NCBI GenBank assembly: GCA_963576735.1
Contig: OY755173.1
Span: forward strand, 18,694,873-18,758,872
Length of the DNA: 64,000 bases
Direction: 5' to 3'
Origin: Bedellia somnulentella
Lineage: Eukaryota; Arthropoda; Insecta; Lepidoptera; Bedelliidae
The translations under genes and the position numbers were made by a program. The notes beneath the pieces were generated by a model, which saw only the letters and a program-made list of their open reading frames with translations, did no database searches and was not told the DNA's origin. Below, one piece after another: positions 38,181-47,833 of this stretch (its first letter is position 1; each line of letters begins with the position of its first letter).

Positions 38181-39432
38181 TGTAATGTACATTTTGTATT
38201 ATGTATGTAAGATGTGGAACAGTTCATGATGTTTGACTTACCTTTTTTATCAGACACTTATTCTGAAAAGGATTTAGGGAATTTAATTTAAACCACGTTT
38301 TACACACATATTTTTATTATTATTTCACACTAATTAATACACATTTAAATTGCACGACACATTTTGAACACACACACCATTTTCACTACACTGCCGTTAT
38401 TTTTATTCACAATATAGATATTAGTAGAAAATTCTCAATCTCAACTCATTTATCTTTTAGCCTATGTCCAATCGCTTCCAGATTTTTCTCGAAAATAATT
38501 ATTTTGACAATATTGTTTGCTGTCAGATAATTATTTCTTAATTTCAAAATTGGCTGAGAGCCATTAGTTTTCTGCAAGAAGGCTGCTAGTGTTAGGTTGT
38601 AGACTTACAATTTATTTAATTTAATTTTCTAAATTTTTGTTAAATTTTAATATGAATGTATTGTTTAATATTGTAAGTGGATAGATAATGTTCTTAATTT
38701 ATCGTTTTTCCTAATTTGTTTTCTAATATATAATTCTAAATCATTCAAAATCCCTCCTTGTAATTTAGACTACTTTCTTTGATACCTCCTTTAAGGAATA
38801 TTTGTTATTTCAAAATTTTAAATTTGTCATGCTTGTTCGCAGATGTTGGTATATATTCAGCTCCTGGGGCGATGGGTGGATTCATTCTGAAACAAGATTG
38901 GAATTGGACACTAAAGACCGAAGTCGATATTGATCATTATTTTTGGAAGAAATTGAAAGAACGGGAGATATTCTGGACTGATTTTATTCATACCCGTTTG
39001 GAAAAGCAGCCCCTTATTCTCGAGCTGCCCCCCTTTTCTTCGAAGTAAGCTTCACGGAGCCGCAGCCCCTTCTTCAGCTGCCTTTATCGACGGGTTTCCT
39101 GGAGTCGCAGCCCCTTTGTCTTCGAGCTGCATTCACCGACGGCCTATCAGGAGTCGCAACCAAGTTGGAATCACAACCCTCACTGTTGAGCCACCCATCG
39201 CAGCAGGAGCTGGTTTTAAAAGCTGAGTGCTTTTATATTATAATTTTGTTAAGTTAGGGGACTATTTTATTAGGAGTGTTTTTTAGTGTATTTTTTTTTA
39301 TTATTAAATATTGTTGTGATATATATATCTTTCATTTATTATCTAACCTTCCATTTTCTTTTTTTTTTTTTTTCCCTTTAGTTATTTCTGGCTTCTGGGT
39401 ACAGCATCCCAGGAGTTAGAAATAACGTTACA
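38181..39432 (+). repeat. 3' LTR of the Gypsy element
   Basis: Same sequence as the 5' LTR, with one more T in the run at 39359-39373 as the only difference I found. It ends GTTACA directly before TAGT. The 89-codon frame at 38779-39048 is identical to that at 32237. Confidence 0.94.
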
Positions 39433-39821
39433 TAGTCTATTAACCTATTAAGCGCAAAAGCTCGTTAGCCTAAATAAAATAATTCACCCACAGTTGTATT
39501 GTACAACCCAACTGCCCATTATTTTCCGTTAAACATTAATGAGGTTAAATCAGCGCTGGTTTTGTAGAACAGTAGAACTCCTCATTTGCATACATACATA
39601 CGAAAGCTTTCATATTTTGTATACCTTTTGATACTAACATGCATTTGTGTAATTAGTCTGTGAGATGCATAAATACATAATATATAAGAGTAATAGAGAG
39701 TAGGAAAATTTTGGTGATAATTACATATGAGAGTGGTGAAATTTGTAATTAACAAAATAAACAAACGATTGGATAGTAGATTCTCATTTTTAAAAAAGTG
39801 TGGCAGTTGTAATCAATACAA

Positions 39822-39962
39822 CTCAAACGTTCACGCTGAATATCCCCGACAGAGTTGGCAGAGGCAGAGGTACTAATACTTCTGAAAATCACGTGACATT
39901 GTCACCTAGTGTTGTGACTACCCATGTTTTGCTTGGCCATTGTCCTCACGTGTTAGGGAGAT
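39822..39962 (-). mobile_element. SINE-B, 5'-truncated, only in duplication copy 2
   Basis: AAACGTTCACGCTGAATATCCCC...GCAGAGGCAGAGGTAC (GGCAGA duplicated)...TCACGTGTTAGGGAG. It lies 10 bp before the piggyBac target site. Confidence 0.8.
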
Positions 39963-39976
39963 TTATTTACTATTAA

Positions 39977-40910
39977 CCTTTAAGTACAAGCGTTCTTTAG
40001 GACAACATTCCGTCACGCGTGGGGTCTAAAAGTATCCCCAAAATAAATTGACATATAACTTCAGATTTTCTAAATATTTTGTTAAAACTATGTTAAATAT
40101 TATGAAAAGACATTATAATATTCATGATAAATATTTATTTAGATTACAAAATCTTTCTTTCGACAGTTAGGATCATTTTTATCAAATTAACAATGTCATA
40201 CGTAGAATTATTCAGGCACATTTTTAATGAAGTAAAATTTAACAAAAGAGGCAATTTCTGACTTTAAAAATAAAATACGAGAATCAAAAAAAAGTGAATC
40301 TAAGAAAACAAAATAAAAAAATCTTTAAAGAAAAAAAATACAGTTCTTGAAACGTACTATCCTAAACTTATATTAAAAATTAATCTTTGGGTAGGCATGA
40401 TGAAAAATAAGTAACTGCTACCGAATTAGGCTTGCAAATAGTTTTCTTGCAAGACAATAGTGCTATTTTATTCTTCGATCTGGGATAATAATAGCATCTT
40501 CGCTTTATTTTTGGAGCACTAGGATCAGCATCATCTATACTGGCGAAAGCTACTCTTTGTCGGTCAACTCACTCAAATCTTGTAAAATTTGCTCAATTTG
40601 GGCATTGGTTAGTCGGCGACTCATTTTTTCAGTTATAGAAAACCAATTCTGAAAAAAATTAACAAATAATAATTAATTCGTAAATTAATAAGTGAAAAAA
40701 GTAACTACGTGAAATCACGGGTGGGGTCTGCAGGTAAGCAAAAATGTAACTTACCATAGCAGAAGAGCCAAAGGTCGCGTCGCTCGCCGAAAGGCCTCGC
40801 GTCGCATTGAGATTAGCCGAGAAATCGAGATCCTAACTTCTAAATTTAAAATTACACCGTTAAAAAACAGCGCGTGGGGTCTGTTTAGACCCCGCCCTTG
40901 ACATTAAAGG
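39977..40910 (-). mobile_element. piggyBac-family deletion derivative
   Basis: Flanked by TTAA (39973-39976, 40911-40914). Ends are CCTTTAAGTACAAGCG and, inverted, CCTTTAATGTCAAGGGCG. Subterminal GCGTGGGGTCT lies near both ends, with another GGTGGGGTCT at 40729. A remnant of the transposase gene sits inside. TTAA duplication and CC-starting ends are diagnostic of piggyBac. Confidence 0.9.
40380..40624 (-). pseudogene. piggyBac transposase: N-terminus joined to C-terminal Cys-rich end
   Basis: From an ATG at 40624 the minus strand reads MSRRLTNAQIEQILQDLSEL, the usual start of piggyBac-like transposases, then meets a stop. One frame over it continues FASIDDADPSAPKIKRRCYYYP, then SCKKTIC and CLPKD with a stop at 40380, recalling the cysteine-rich C-terminal domain. 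The roughly 500 residues of the DDD catalytic domain are missing. One cysteine of the first CxxC appears to have become Tyr. Confidence 0.8.
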
Positions 40911-41621
40911 TTAAAAACAAAACTAGAGCTAATGCCTTATTTTTTTAACGAGATGAATATTGTTTTAAAGTGTTTAAAAGATAAAATCATTTGTTTTTTA
41001 TATACGTTGCGGATTATTCTGCAGTTATTGAATCTCAAACACTTATTTTGATTTATTCAGATTTACATTTACAGCTTACATTATATTTAGATTTTTCACT
41101 TTCCTGTTTCAAAAGATAGAGGAAAGGCAAGAAAAAACGAGATGATGAGGAGGTTTCTTTCAATAGTTACGACAATAAACTACTTTGCCGTACGGCCAGA
41201 GAGAAACCATGCATCTATAAGAATATCGTTCGTTGCGATTCAGCTAAGAAACCCTAAGAACCACACAAGCGAGACCTTTCCTAAACAATAGCTTTACAAG
41301 TGCCTAAACAATTTAAAATAGGAAACTCACTTCTCTTCAAAACAATAACAAAACAGCAACAAAGCATTTTCATTTTCCAACAAGAAAGGTAACTTGAAAA
41401 TAATTAACACCATTTGCTATTTAAACCAAAAGTTGTTTTCAATTGAAACAAGTATGGAACAATATAAGTAAGTGTTAAGTTATCAACGGCGACGCGGGCA
41501 GTTCCTGTTAGCCCCGACCAAGTTGGGCCAAGTTATGATTAAGTTGCGCGAGTTTGTACAACTTAGCGAATCTGATATGGTCGTAGAAATATTACTTCAT
41601 TTGGGTATTTTATGTAAAAAA

Positions 41622-41910
41622 AAAAAAAAACATGTTTTTTTACCAAAAACAATTACATAAGCATAACAAACCTACTCCCTAAAAAAGGGGCAGAGCCCTG
41701 TGAGCATAGGATAAGTATTAACAATAACTTATAACTTATAATAACTTTAATTGTTAGTAGCAAATTTAGTACAAATCTAAACAATCAGTAACAATCAATA
41801 TAACGGCAACCAAAGTATACATAAAATGTGTTTGTATATGTACATGTATGTGTGTCGGTGTATTGAGTGTAAGTAAATATATACACATATATACATATAT
41901 ATATATATAT

Positions 41911-41968
<58 letters not shown>

Positions 41969-42128
41969 TACATACAATGATTTACTATCTATGTGCAAAA
42001 TTCTAAGAGCATACATTCAACAATATACTTCAGTTTCCTCATAAGTCAATTTGAGAAGGTATTCACGTACTCTTAAAACAAATTCATGGTTATTAAGACC
42101 ATAAAAATTTAATATCCTATTTAGCCGG
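41622..42128. other. Segment present in duplication copy 2, absent from copy 1
   Basis: Copy 1 reads TATTTTATGTAAAAAACGTTTTTATATATTT continuously. Here GTAAAAAA(n) at the left and GGTAAAAAACGT at the right enclose about 500 bp. The A-run is on the wrong side for a poly(A) retroposon read from the plus strand, so a microhomology deletion in copy 1 is the simpler reading. The minus strand at 42017-42292 is open for 91 codons (RILNFYGLNNHEFVLRVREY), not recognised. Confidence 0.55.
41876..41962. repeat. (TA)n and (ACATAT)n simple repeat
   Basis: Starts as mixed ACACATATATACATATAT and becomes a pure TA tract of about 40 bp. Tyr-Ile open frames on the minus strand here are artefacts of the repeat. 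Confidence 0.9.
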
Positions 42129-42289
42129 TAAAAAACGTACTTATATATTTTACCTATTTTATCAGTAGGAGTGCGAGTTTTAAATAAAGTTTTTAATCGA
42201 AAATATCCAGTTACATACATTTGACTCAATAGAGTGCGATTCATTTCCAGAGTCATATGTTCAGCTTGTTTAATCTTACTGAGACAGAG

Positions 42290-42832
42290 CAACTCAAACG
42301 TTCACGCCGTATTTCCCCGAAGAGGTTGGCAGAGGTCTTGATATTTTTAAACATCACGTGACATTATCACCTGGTGTTCAGGCCCTATACCGTTTTGTTC
42401 GAATACACTCTCACACGAGTAAACCGTGTAGCCGTTTAGTGTCGGCTTATAATAGCACTACCCGATTTCTTCCCATGGGTGTACGCAAGAGGCGACTAAC
42501 GGTATAGGCGCTTTTATGAAATTGTTGGGCGATGCGGTTGGAGACCCATCACCAACAACCTTTATTTCACCATCTTTTCCTGCGCAACTTCCAAAAGTGG
42601 CTGAGGAATTTCTAATTCCTTAGCTCTGGCTACCCCTACAAGGGATTTATAGCCGTGAGTATATGTATGTATGTATGAGTAAACGAACTTCATGTGGAAA
42701 CTTACAATGTTTACCCTCCCCGTTAACAACCAATGTCACGTGAAACGTCAAATTGGTGACCCGGGATATGAACCCGCTTTGCCTGTCTGCATAATAGGCG
42801 GGTGTTTTTCCCATTGAGCTATCGCCGAAACT
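42290..42832 (-). mobile_element. SINE-B split by SINE-A
   Basis: Parts at 42290-42424 and 42677-42832. The left part crosses the duplication endpoint at 42334. The right part keeps the head with B-box inverse GGATATGAACCC and CCATTGAGCTATCG. The middle around CACCTGGTGTTCAGG is shortened. Confidence 0.85.
42425..42676 (+). mobile_element. SINE-A nested in SINE-B
   Basis: GAGTAAAC at 42417-42424 and 42677-42684 is the target duplication. Runs from CGTGTAGCCGTTTAGTGTCGG to GTGAGTATATGTATG. CCATGGGTGTACGCAAGAGG marks the TGTACG subfamily. Confidence 0.9.
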
Positions 42833-42923
42833 GAGTAATATTATAATCCTATAATGAGAAACTGAAATAAAGTATAGATATAGTGTAAGTTTAAAACTAT
42901 CTTCTTCTTAAAGTGCCGCTCCA

Positions 42924-44468
42924 TCACTGGAGGTTGGCAATCAGCTCTTTGCAACGCTCTCTGTTCATGCATGTTCTGAATAATTCTTCCACGGGTTTTA
43001 AGCCGGTCCATTCTTTGATGTTGCACAACCATGACATCTTCCTTCTTCCTGGCCTTCTTTTTCCTTCTATTTTTCCCATCATTATGGTGTGTAGTAGCGT
43101 GTAGCGTTCGTGCCGCAAAACGTGTCCCAAGTAAGAGACTTTGTGCTGCTTGATGGTACTCACGAGTTTGACCTTTTTACGTATGCGCCTGAGGACTTCG
43201 ACGTTAGTGACTTTATCCGTCCAGCTAATACGGAGCATCCGTCTGTAGCACCACATCTCAAATGCTTCAAGTCTCTTTCTCAGGTCCTCTTTAATGGTCC
43301 ATGATTCACATCCATACAGAACGACGGGCCATATGTAGCACTGCAGAAGCTTATTACGGAGTTTGATGCAAAGTTTTCGACAGCACAGAACTTTCATGAA
43401 TGACGCTCGGGCTATTTCGATACGCACGCGTATTTCAGTATCGCTCTCCCATGAGTCAGTCAGCCAGGAGCCGAGTTACTTGTACTTGTCGACTCTTTCG
43501 ACAATGTTCGCTCCTATCCGCAGGTCTGCTTGCTATAGAGGACCGCTGCTATCCACGATCATGAACTTCGTTTTCGATATATTCATATTCAATCCGACCT
43601 TTCTGCTACACTCATGGACTTTATCCACAATCTGCTGGAGACCTTCTAGGGTGGATGCTAGTAGGACAGTGTCATCCGCGTATCTCAGGTTATTCACCAC
43701 ACGACCATTGATGACGGCTCCTGCATCCACATCTTCAAGTGCTTCCTTAATTATTGCTTCGGAGTATAAATTGAATAGTAACGGAGACAATATGCATCCC
43801 TGACGAACTCCACGCTGTATTATAACAGAATCCGACTCTTCCCCCTCAACTCTAACCGTCGCTGTTTGTTTCCAGTATAGGTTGCTTATTATCCGTATAT
43901 CCTTGCCGTCGAGTCCAATAGCTACGAGATGTTTAATGAGTTCCTCGTGTTGCACACGGTCAAAAGCTTTCTCGTAGTCTATAAAGCACAGGAATACGGT
44001 CTGCTGCATTTCCTCGAGCTGATCTTCGCATTTGTTTCTGATGCGTTTGTGTATTATAGCCAGAAATGTTTTTAATACTTGGCTCATGAGGCTAATGGTA
44101 CGAAAAGCTTGGCATTTTCTGGCGCACTGCTTTTTGGGTAGAGTCACGAAGGTAGACTTCAACCATTCTTGAGGTATAATACCAGTCTCATATATGTGGT
44201 TGCATATATCTACAAGAGCAGTTAAGTTTTCGGTTTCAAGCAGTTTTAGGATCTCGATATGCACATCGTCTGAACCAACGGCCTTTCCTGATTTTGCATT
44301 ATTTAAGGCATTGAGCACTTCCGATTTAAGGATGATAGGACCCTCTGCGTCACATATATGTTGTGTGGAGCTTCGAGTGTCATCGCTGAACAGATCTTTG
44401 ATGTATAGTGCCCATTGGTGTTTCTTTTCCTGTGGGTCCAGAATGATTTTGCCACTGCTGTCAGCCAA
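42924..44468 (-). pseudogene. LINE reverse transcriptase and C-terminus, two nonsense codons
   Basis: SGKAVGSDDVHIEILK, AFRTISLMSQVLKTFL, FLCFIDYEKAFDRVQHEELI (catalytic Asp), QRGVRQGCILSPLLFNLYSE and LRYADDTVLLA with an intact YADD box, then KVGLNMNISKTKFMIV. A stop at 43533 and another about 14 codons on interrupt the thumb region. The same frame resumes to RIEIARASFMKV, YGCESWTIKEDLRKRLEAFE, MWCYRRMLRISWTDKVTN and a stop at 42924. The polymerase core itself is undamaged. Confidence 0.87.
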
Positions 44469-44469
44469 A

Positions 44470-45829
44470 AAGTTTGCTGTTGCTTCTTGTGGATGCCGGC
44501 CATGTTCTTGATCTCCTTATGGAGATTAAAAGAGTCGTGTTTCTTCAATAAGGTCTCTACATAATTGCACCGTTCCTCGTTCCAATCTGATCTGGCATTG
44601 CGACATTTACGGCGTATTTCACTGTCCAGACTTTTGTACCTATCAATATCTGAATTCTTGTACAGTCGTCGTTTTTGAATTAACTCGAGAATATCCTCTG
44701 TCATCCACACTTGCTTCGGAACATCCTTTGATGGCTTTAAGAGAGTCACGTTTATATCCGAGACTACTCTCTTCAAGCTGGGCCAGATGTGTTCGAGATC
44801 TGTTGCTGAACGATTGTTCTTGTATTGCACTGCCCAAGCGTTGACTGCGGTATGGACCTTTGGCCTGATATCCGGTTGAGACAGCTTTTTAATGTCAACA
44901 CGTGTTAAATTGGACTTTTTTCGGTGGTACTTAAGTCGACATGCCAGGTCTACAACAACGAGATTGTGATCAGAACCAATATCCGCACCCGGATAGGTTT
45001 TCGCAGCAGATATACAGTTCTTGAATCTGCTGTTGATCATAACATAGTCGATTTGGTTCCTGACTATGTTATCAGCTGTATGCGCTGGTGATGTCCACGT
45101 CTATAGTCTTCTTTTGGGTAACTTGAAAAATGTGTTAGTGACTACAAGATCTGTTTCCTGACAAAACTGGACTAGAAGATCTCCTCTGTCATTTCTAGTT
45201 CCAAGACCACATTGCCCGACAACGCCCGTTACTTTCCCACTACCAATCTTGGCATTGAAGTCTCCCATCACGATGTTGATGTCTTCTTTCTTTGTGAGTT
45301 GGTATAGCTGCTCTATTTCTTTATAGAAATCCTCAATTTCCGGCAACGGCTTATCTGCGGTTGGTGCGTAGACCTGTATGATATTCAGCTTTCGAGGCTT
45401 GGTGTCAAGTTGTAACATCATGGTGCGGCTTGACAGTGGAATGAAGTTAGTAACTGCGGGACTCATGTGGCTGCTGATCACAATGGCCACTCCATGAGTT
45501 TCGGACGACGCGTCATTTCCAGAGTAATATAGCGTCTTTTCTTTGTGTATTTGAAGTTTACCAGTTCCTGCAAACTTAACCTCACTCAGTCCCAATATCT
45601 CAATCCCCATCCGATCCATCTCCATAGCTACGTTGTAAACCTTCTCATCTCTTCTGAGGCCTCTTACATTCCAGGTTGCTAATTTAAGTTTTAAGTTTTT
45701 AGGTTTTTGTTTGTGTTTCCTCCCGGGGATTCTTAGCACCCCTGTCCCATTTAAGGGACGCCGGGAACTCGGGGCCGTTCCTTCTGTGCTTTCTGTCATC
45801 TTTTTTTCATTAGTCGAGCTGACCAACAA
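44470..45829 (-). pseudogene. LINE endonuclease (AP-like) and linker, one nonsense codon
   Basis: LKLATWNVRGLRRDEKVYNV is the usual N-terminal motif of the LINE endonuclease. Next come ILGLSEVKF (catalytic Glu), NIIQVYAPTADKP, VMGDFNAKIG (Asp, Asn), then a stop at 45101, and in the same frame TWTSP...NQIDYVMINSRFKNC and the SDHNLVV motif with the catalytic His. Key residues of the DNase-I-like fold thus remain on both sides of the stop. The linker continues to about 44470, where the frame shifts into the reverse transcriptase. The start at 45829 is the first Met; a Met slightly downstream (MTESTEG) is equally possible. Confidence 0.85.
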
Positions 45830-46032
45830 GGGAGGTATAATGACAGTAGTTTCCCGTTGCTTTCTGTCATGGCAGTTGTGTCCGGTGAGAGCCCTACAAC
45901 TTCCACAGTCTTCGTCCTCGCACCAGTACTAATGTCACTGCTGCCCGACAACACTATAACATAACAAATAAATCATCATAAACAGAGTAGTAAACTCGAA
46001 TCGGAGCTTGTTTGAATAAAGAACCAGATGGG

Positions 46033-46282
46033 TAGTGTAGTGTCGGCTTAGAATAGCACTCCCCATTTCTTCCGGTGGGTGTACGTAAGAGGCGACTAAC
46101 GGTATTGGGGCTTTTAAGGGATTTTTGGGCGATGCGGTTTGGAGACCCATCACCAACAACCTTTATTCTACTATCATTTCCCCAACCAACTTCCAAAAGT
46201 GGCTAAGAAATTTCTAATTTCTCAGCTCTGGATACCCCTTTTAGAGATTTATAGCCGTGAGTATATGTATGTATGTATGTAT
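46033..46282 (+). mobile_element. SINE-A, full length
   Basis: AGTGTAGTGTCGGCTTAGAATAGCAC to GCCGTGAGTATATGTATG plus (GTAT)n, of the GGTGGGTGTACGTAAGAGG subfamily. Long minus-strand frames here are repeat artefacts. Confidence 0.88.
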
Positions 46283-46285
46283 GTT

Positions 46286-46672
46286 GAAAATGATGGAGTT
46301 TGTATGTTCGTTAGAAGTCTAGAACTTTGTAGAACAATTTTTTTTCTAATAATGATAAAGATTTTAATTGTATAATGTTTTAATGAACTTGTCACAGTGC
46401 GAAACCAGGCATATCTTTATCGTATATATTTTTCATAAAAGTCCTTTTTTCAATTTACTCGACTTCCTTAACGACCCAGTCAGAAAACGTTTGCACTTGT
46501 TGAAATCTTGTGGCGAAACCTACTTTAATGTTTAATGGATACTAAAATGCTATATTTTATGTGACCACTTCTGATATTTTCATGGCCTATTTATTTATGG
46601 CGACATTAAGCCTCTTCACGAGTTTTTTATAGAACAGAAAATTAAAGAATATTTTTTTCTTCTTATTTAATA
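46286..46672. other. Spacer without recognised feature
   Basis: AT-rich, nothing recognised. Confidence 0.35.
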
Positions 46673-47683
46673 CTAGCTGACCCCACAAACTTAGTACTGT
46701 CAAAAGTGTAGACTTTCACGTCGTCAAACTGAAATATTTAACTGACCTGTTGAGGGTTTCTGTCATGGGATGAGAAAAAAGGTGTTTTTCATAGTGTCCT
46801 CACAATTTTATCACTTTATAATTTTAAGTTTATAAGTATAGTAGTTTCGGCTGAGCATTGATTCTTAGTCAGTTAGTCTGTTTCACCATTTTTTAAGAAA
46901 ATTTATTGATCTCTTAATTTTTCTGGGATAAAAAGTGTCCTATTGTGTTAATTGGGATCATTATCTGGCTTCCTGTAAATTTTATTTTAACTACGTTCTG
47001 TTAATTAGTCTTCATATAGCTACAAACACACAAACATCTAAACTTTCACATTTATAATATTAATAGGATATGGCTTAAACATAAGCTTCTCGCGACCTCG
47101 CTCGCCGGCCAGCGCAGCGTCTTGTCTTGCGCTTCATGCACGCGTGTGAATTTTGTTACGGAGTAATTTTAAAATTGTATTATATTCTAAGATGTTTATT
47201 TAAATTAAGTGATGTCAAGGACAATTTTGTTCTTAATTAAATACTCTCAATCAACAACATATTAATTTGGATAAAGATTAATATTATGTTGGTAAAACAT
47301 TATGGCAATTATGCATTAAATTCGACCAAATTTATTTACCATAAAAATGGTTATAGTAAGTGAAACTTAAAAGTTAGACATATACTGTCGCGCGCAGTTT
47401 TTTAGATCATTTAAAGAGAAATAATTCTTTAATACATTTTTTTGGGTAACTTAAACCGTTTACGCAGCGCACACAACGGAAGCCTTAGTACGAATAATTA
47501 TCCCCGTTTTTGCTGATAGTTTGCTCCTGTTGGTCGCAGCGTGATGATATATAGCCTAAAACCTTCCTCAATAAATGGACTATCCAACACAAAAAGAATT
47601 TTTCAATTTGATTGGGTAGTTCCTGAGATCCTAGCGTTCAAACAAACAAACTCTTCAGCTTTATAATATTAGTATAGTATAGA
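46673..47683 (-). mobile_element. Non-autonomous Helitron
   Basis: The minus strand begins TCTATACTATACTAATATTATAAAGC (ending at plus 47683) and ends GTTTGTGGGGTCAGCTAG (CTAG at 46673-46676), with flanking A and T as expected. 1,011 bp, non-coding. A GC-rich stretch with CGCGACCTCGCTCGCC lies in the middle. The first bases duplicate ATACT relative to the other Helitrons. The 3' hairpin is weaker than in the other copies. Confidence 0.8.
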
Positions 47684-47833
47684 TTAAGTAATGTAACCTA
47701 TTTAACATGATTACTGATCTAATGAGATGAGAGTGGTTGGAGTACCCACGTTTTCATGGGAAGGCCTTACCTCCAATCGCAGGTTTGTACGACTACGCCA
47801 GTCACAGTAAATGACATACATACATACATATGT

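Larger units (their letters stand above)
31639..39432 (+). mobile_element. Ty3/Gypsy LTR retrotransposon, near-complete
   Basis: 7,794 bp with two LTRs of about 1,251 bp that look identical apart from one base in a T-run. It has a primer-binding site, one long gag-pol frame and a purine tract. The 4-bp target duplication is TAGT (31635-31638 and 39433-39436), and the empty site is visible at 28743 in duplication copy 1. Domain order protease, reverse transcriptase, RNase H, integrase is that of Ty3/Gypsy. No env-like frame follows. The LTRs imply a very recent insertion. One in-frame stop interrupts integrase. Confidence 0.96.
30298..42334 (+). repeat. Tandem segmental duplication, copy 2, expanded by insertions
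   Basis: Directly follows copy 1. Its extra material comprises a LINE 3' fragment (31266-31511), the Gypsy element (31639-39432), SINE-B (39822-39962), a piggyBac derivative (39977-40910) and a segment at about 41622-42128 absent from copy 1. Flanking sequence resumes at each point, e.g. TAGTCTATTAACCTATTA after the Gypsy element. Confidence 0.9.
42834..45950 (-). mobile_element. RTE-type LINE, near full length, inactivated
   Basis: A single-ORF non-LTR element with an AP-like endonuclease followed by reverse transcriptase, the RTE layout. The 3' UTR is short (42834-42923), ending near ATTATAATATTACTCAG. Lesions visible: a nonsense codon at 45101-45103, a frameshift near 44470, and nonsense codons at 43533-43535 and near 43491-43493. 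Proteins of this group are often misnamed craniofacial development protein 2-like. No target duplication was found; SINE-B abuts the 3' end. Confidence 0.88.

Noticed and set aside
31639..39432. Endogenous retrovirus with env (errantivirus)
   Set aside because: No open frame or membrane-protein-like sequence lies between pol and the 3' LTR; the space is only about 580 bp.
41785..42016. Open frames of repeated Tyr-Ile on the minus strand
   Set aside because: They are translations of the (TA)n microsatellite.
43363..44511. Plus-strand frames opposite the RTE LINE
   Set aside because: Antisense shadows of the reverse transcriptase; no motif of their own.
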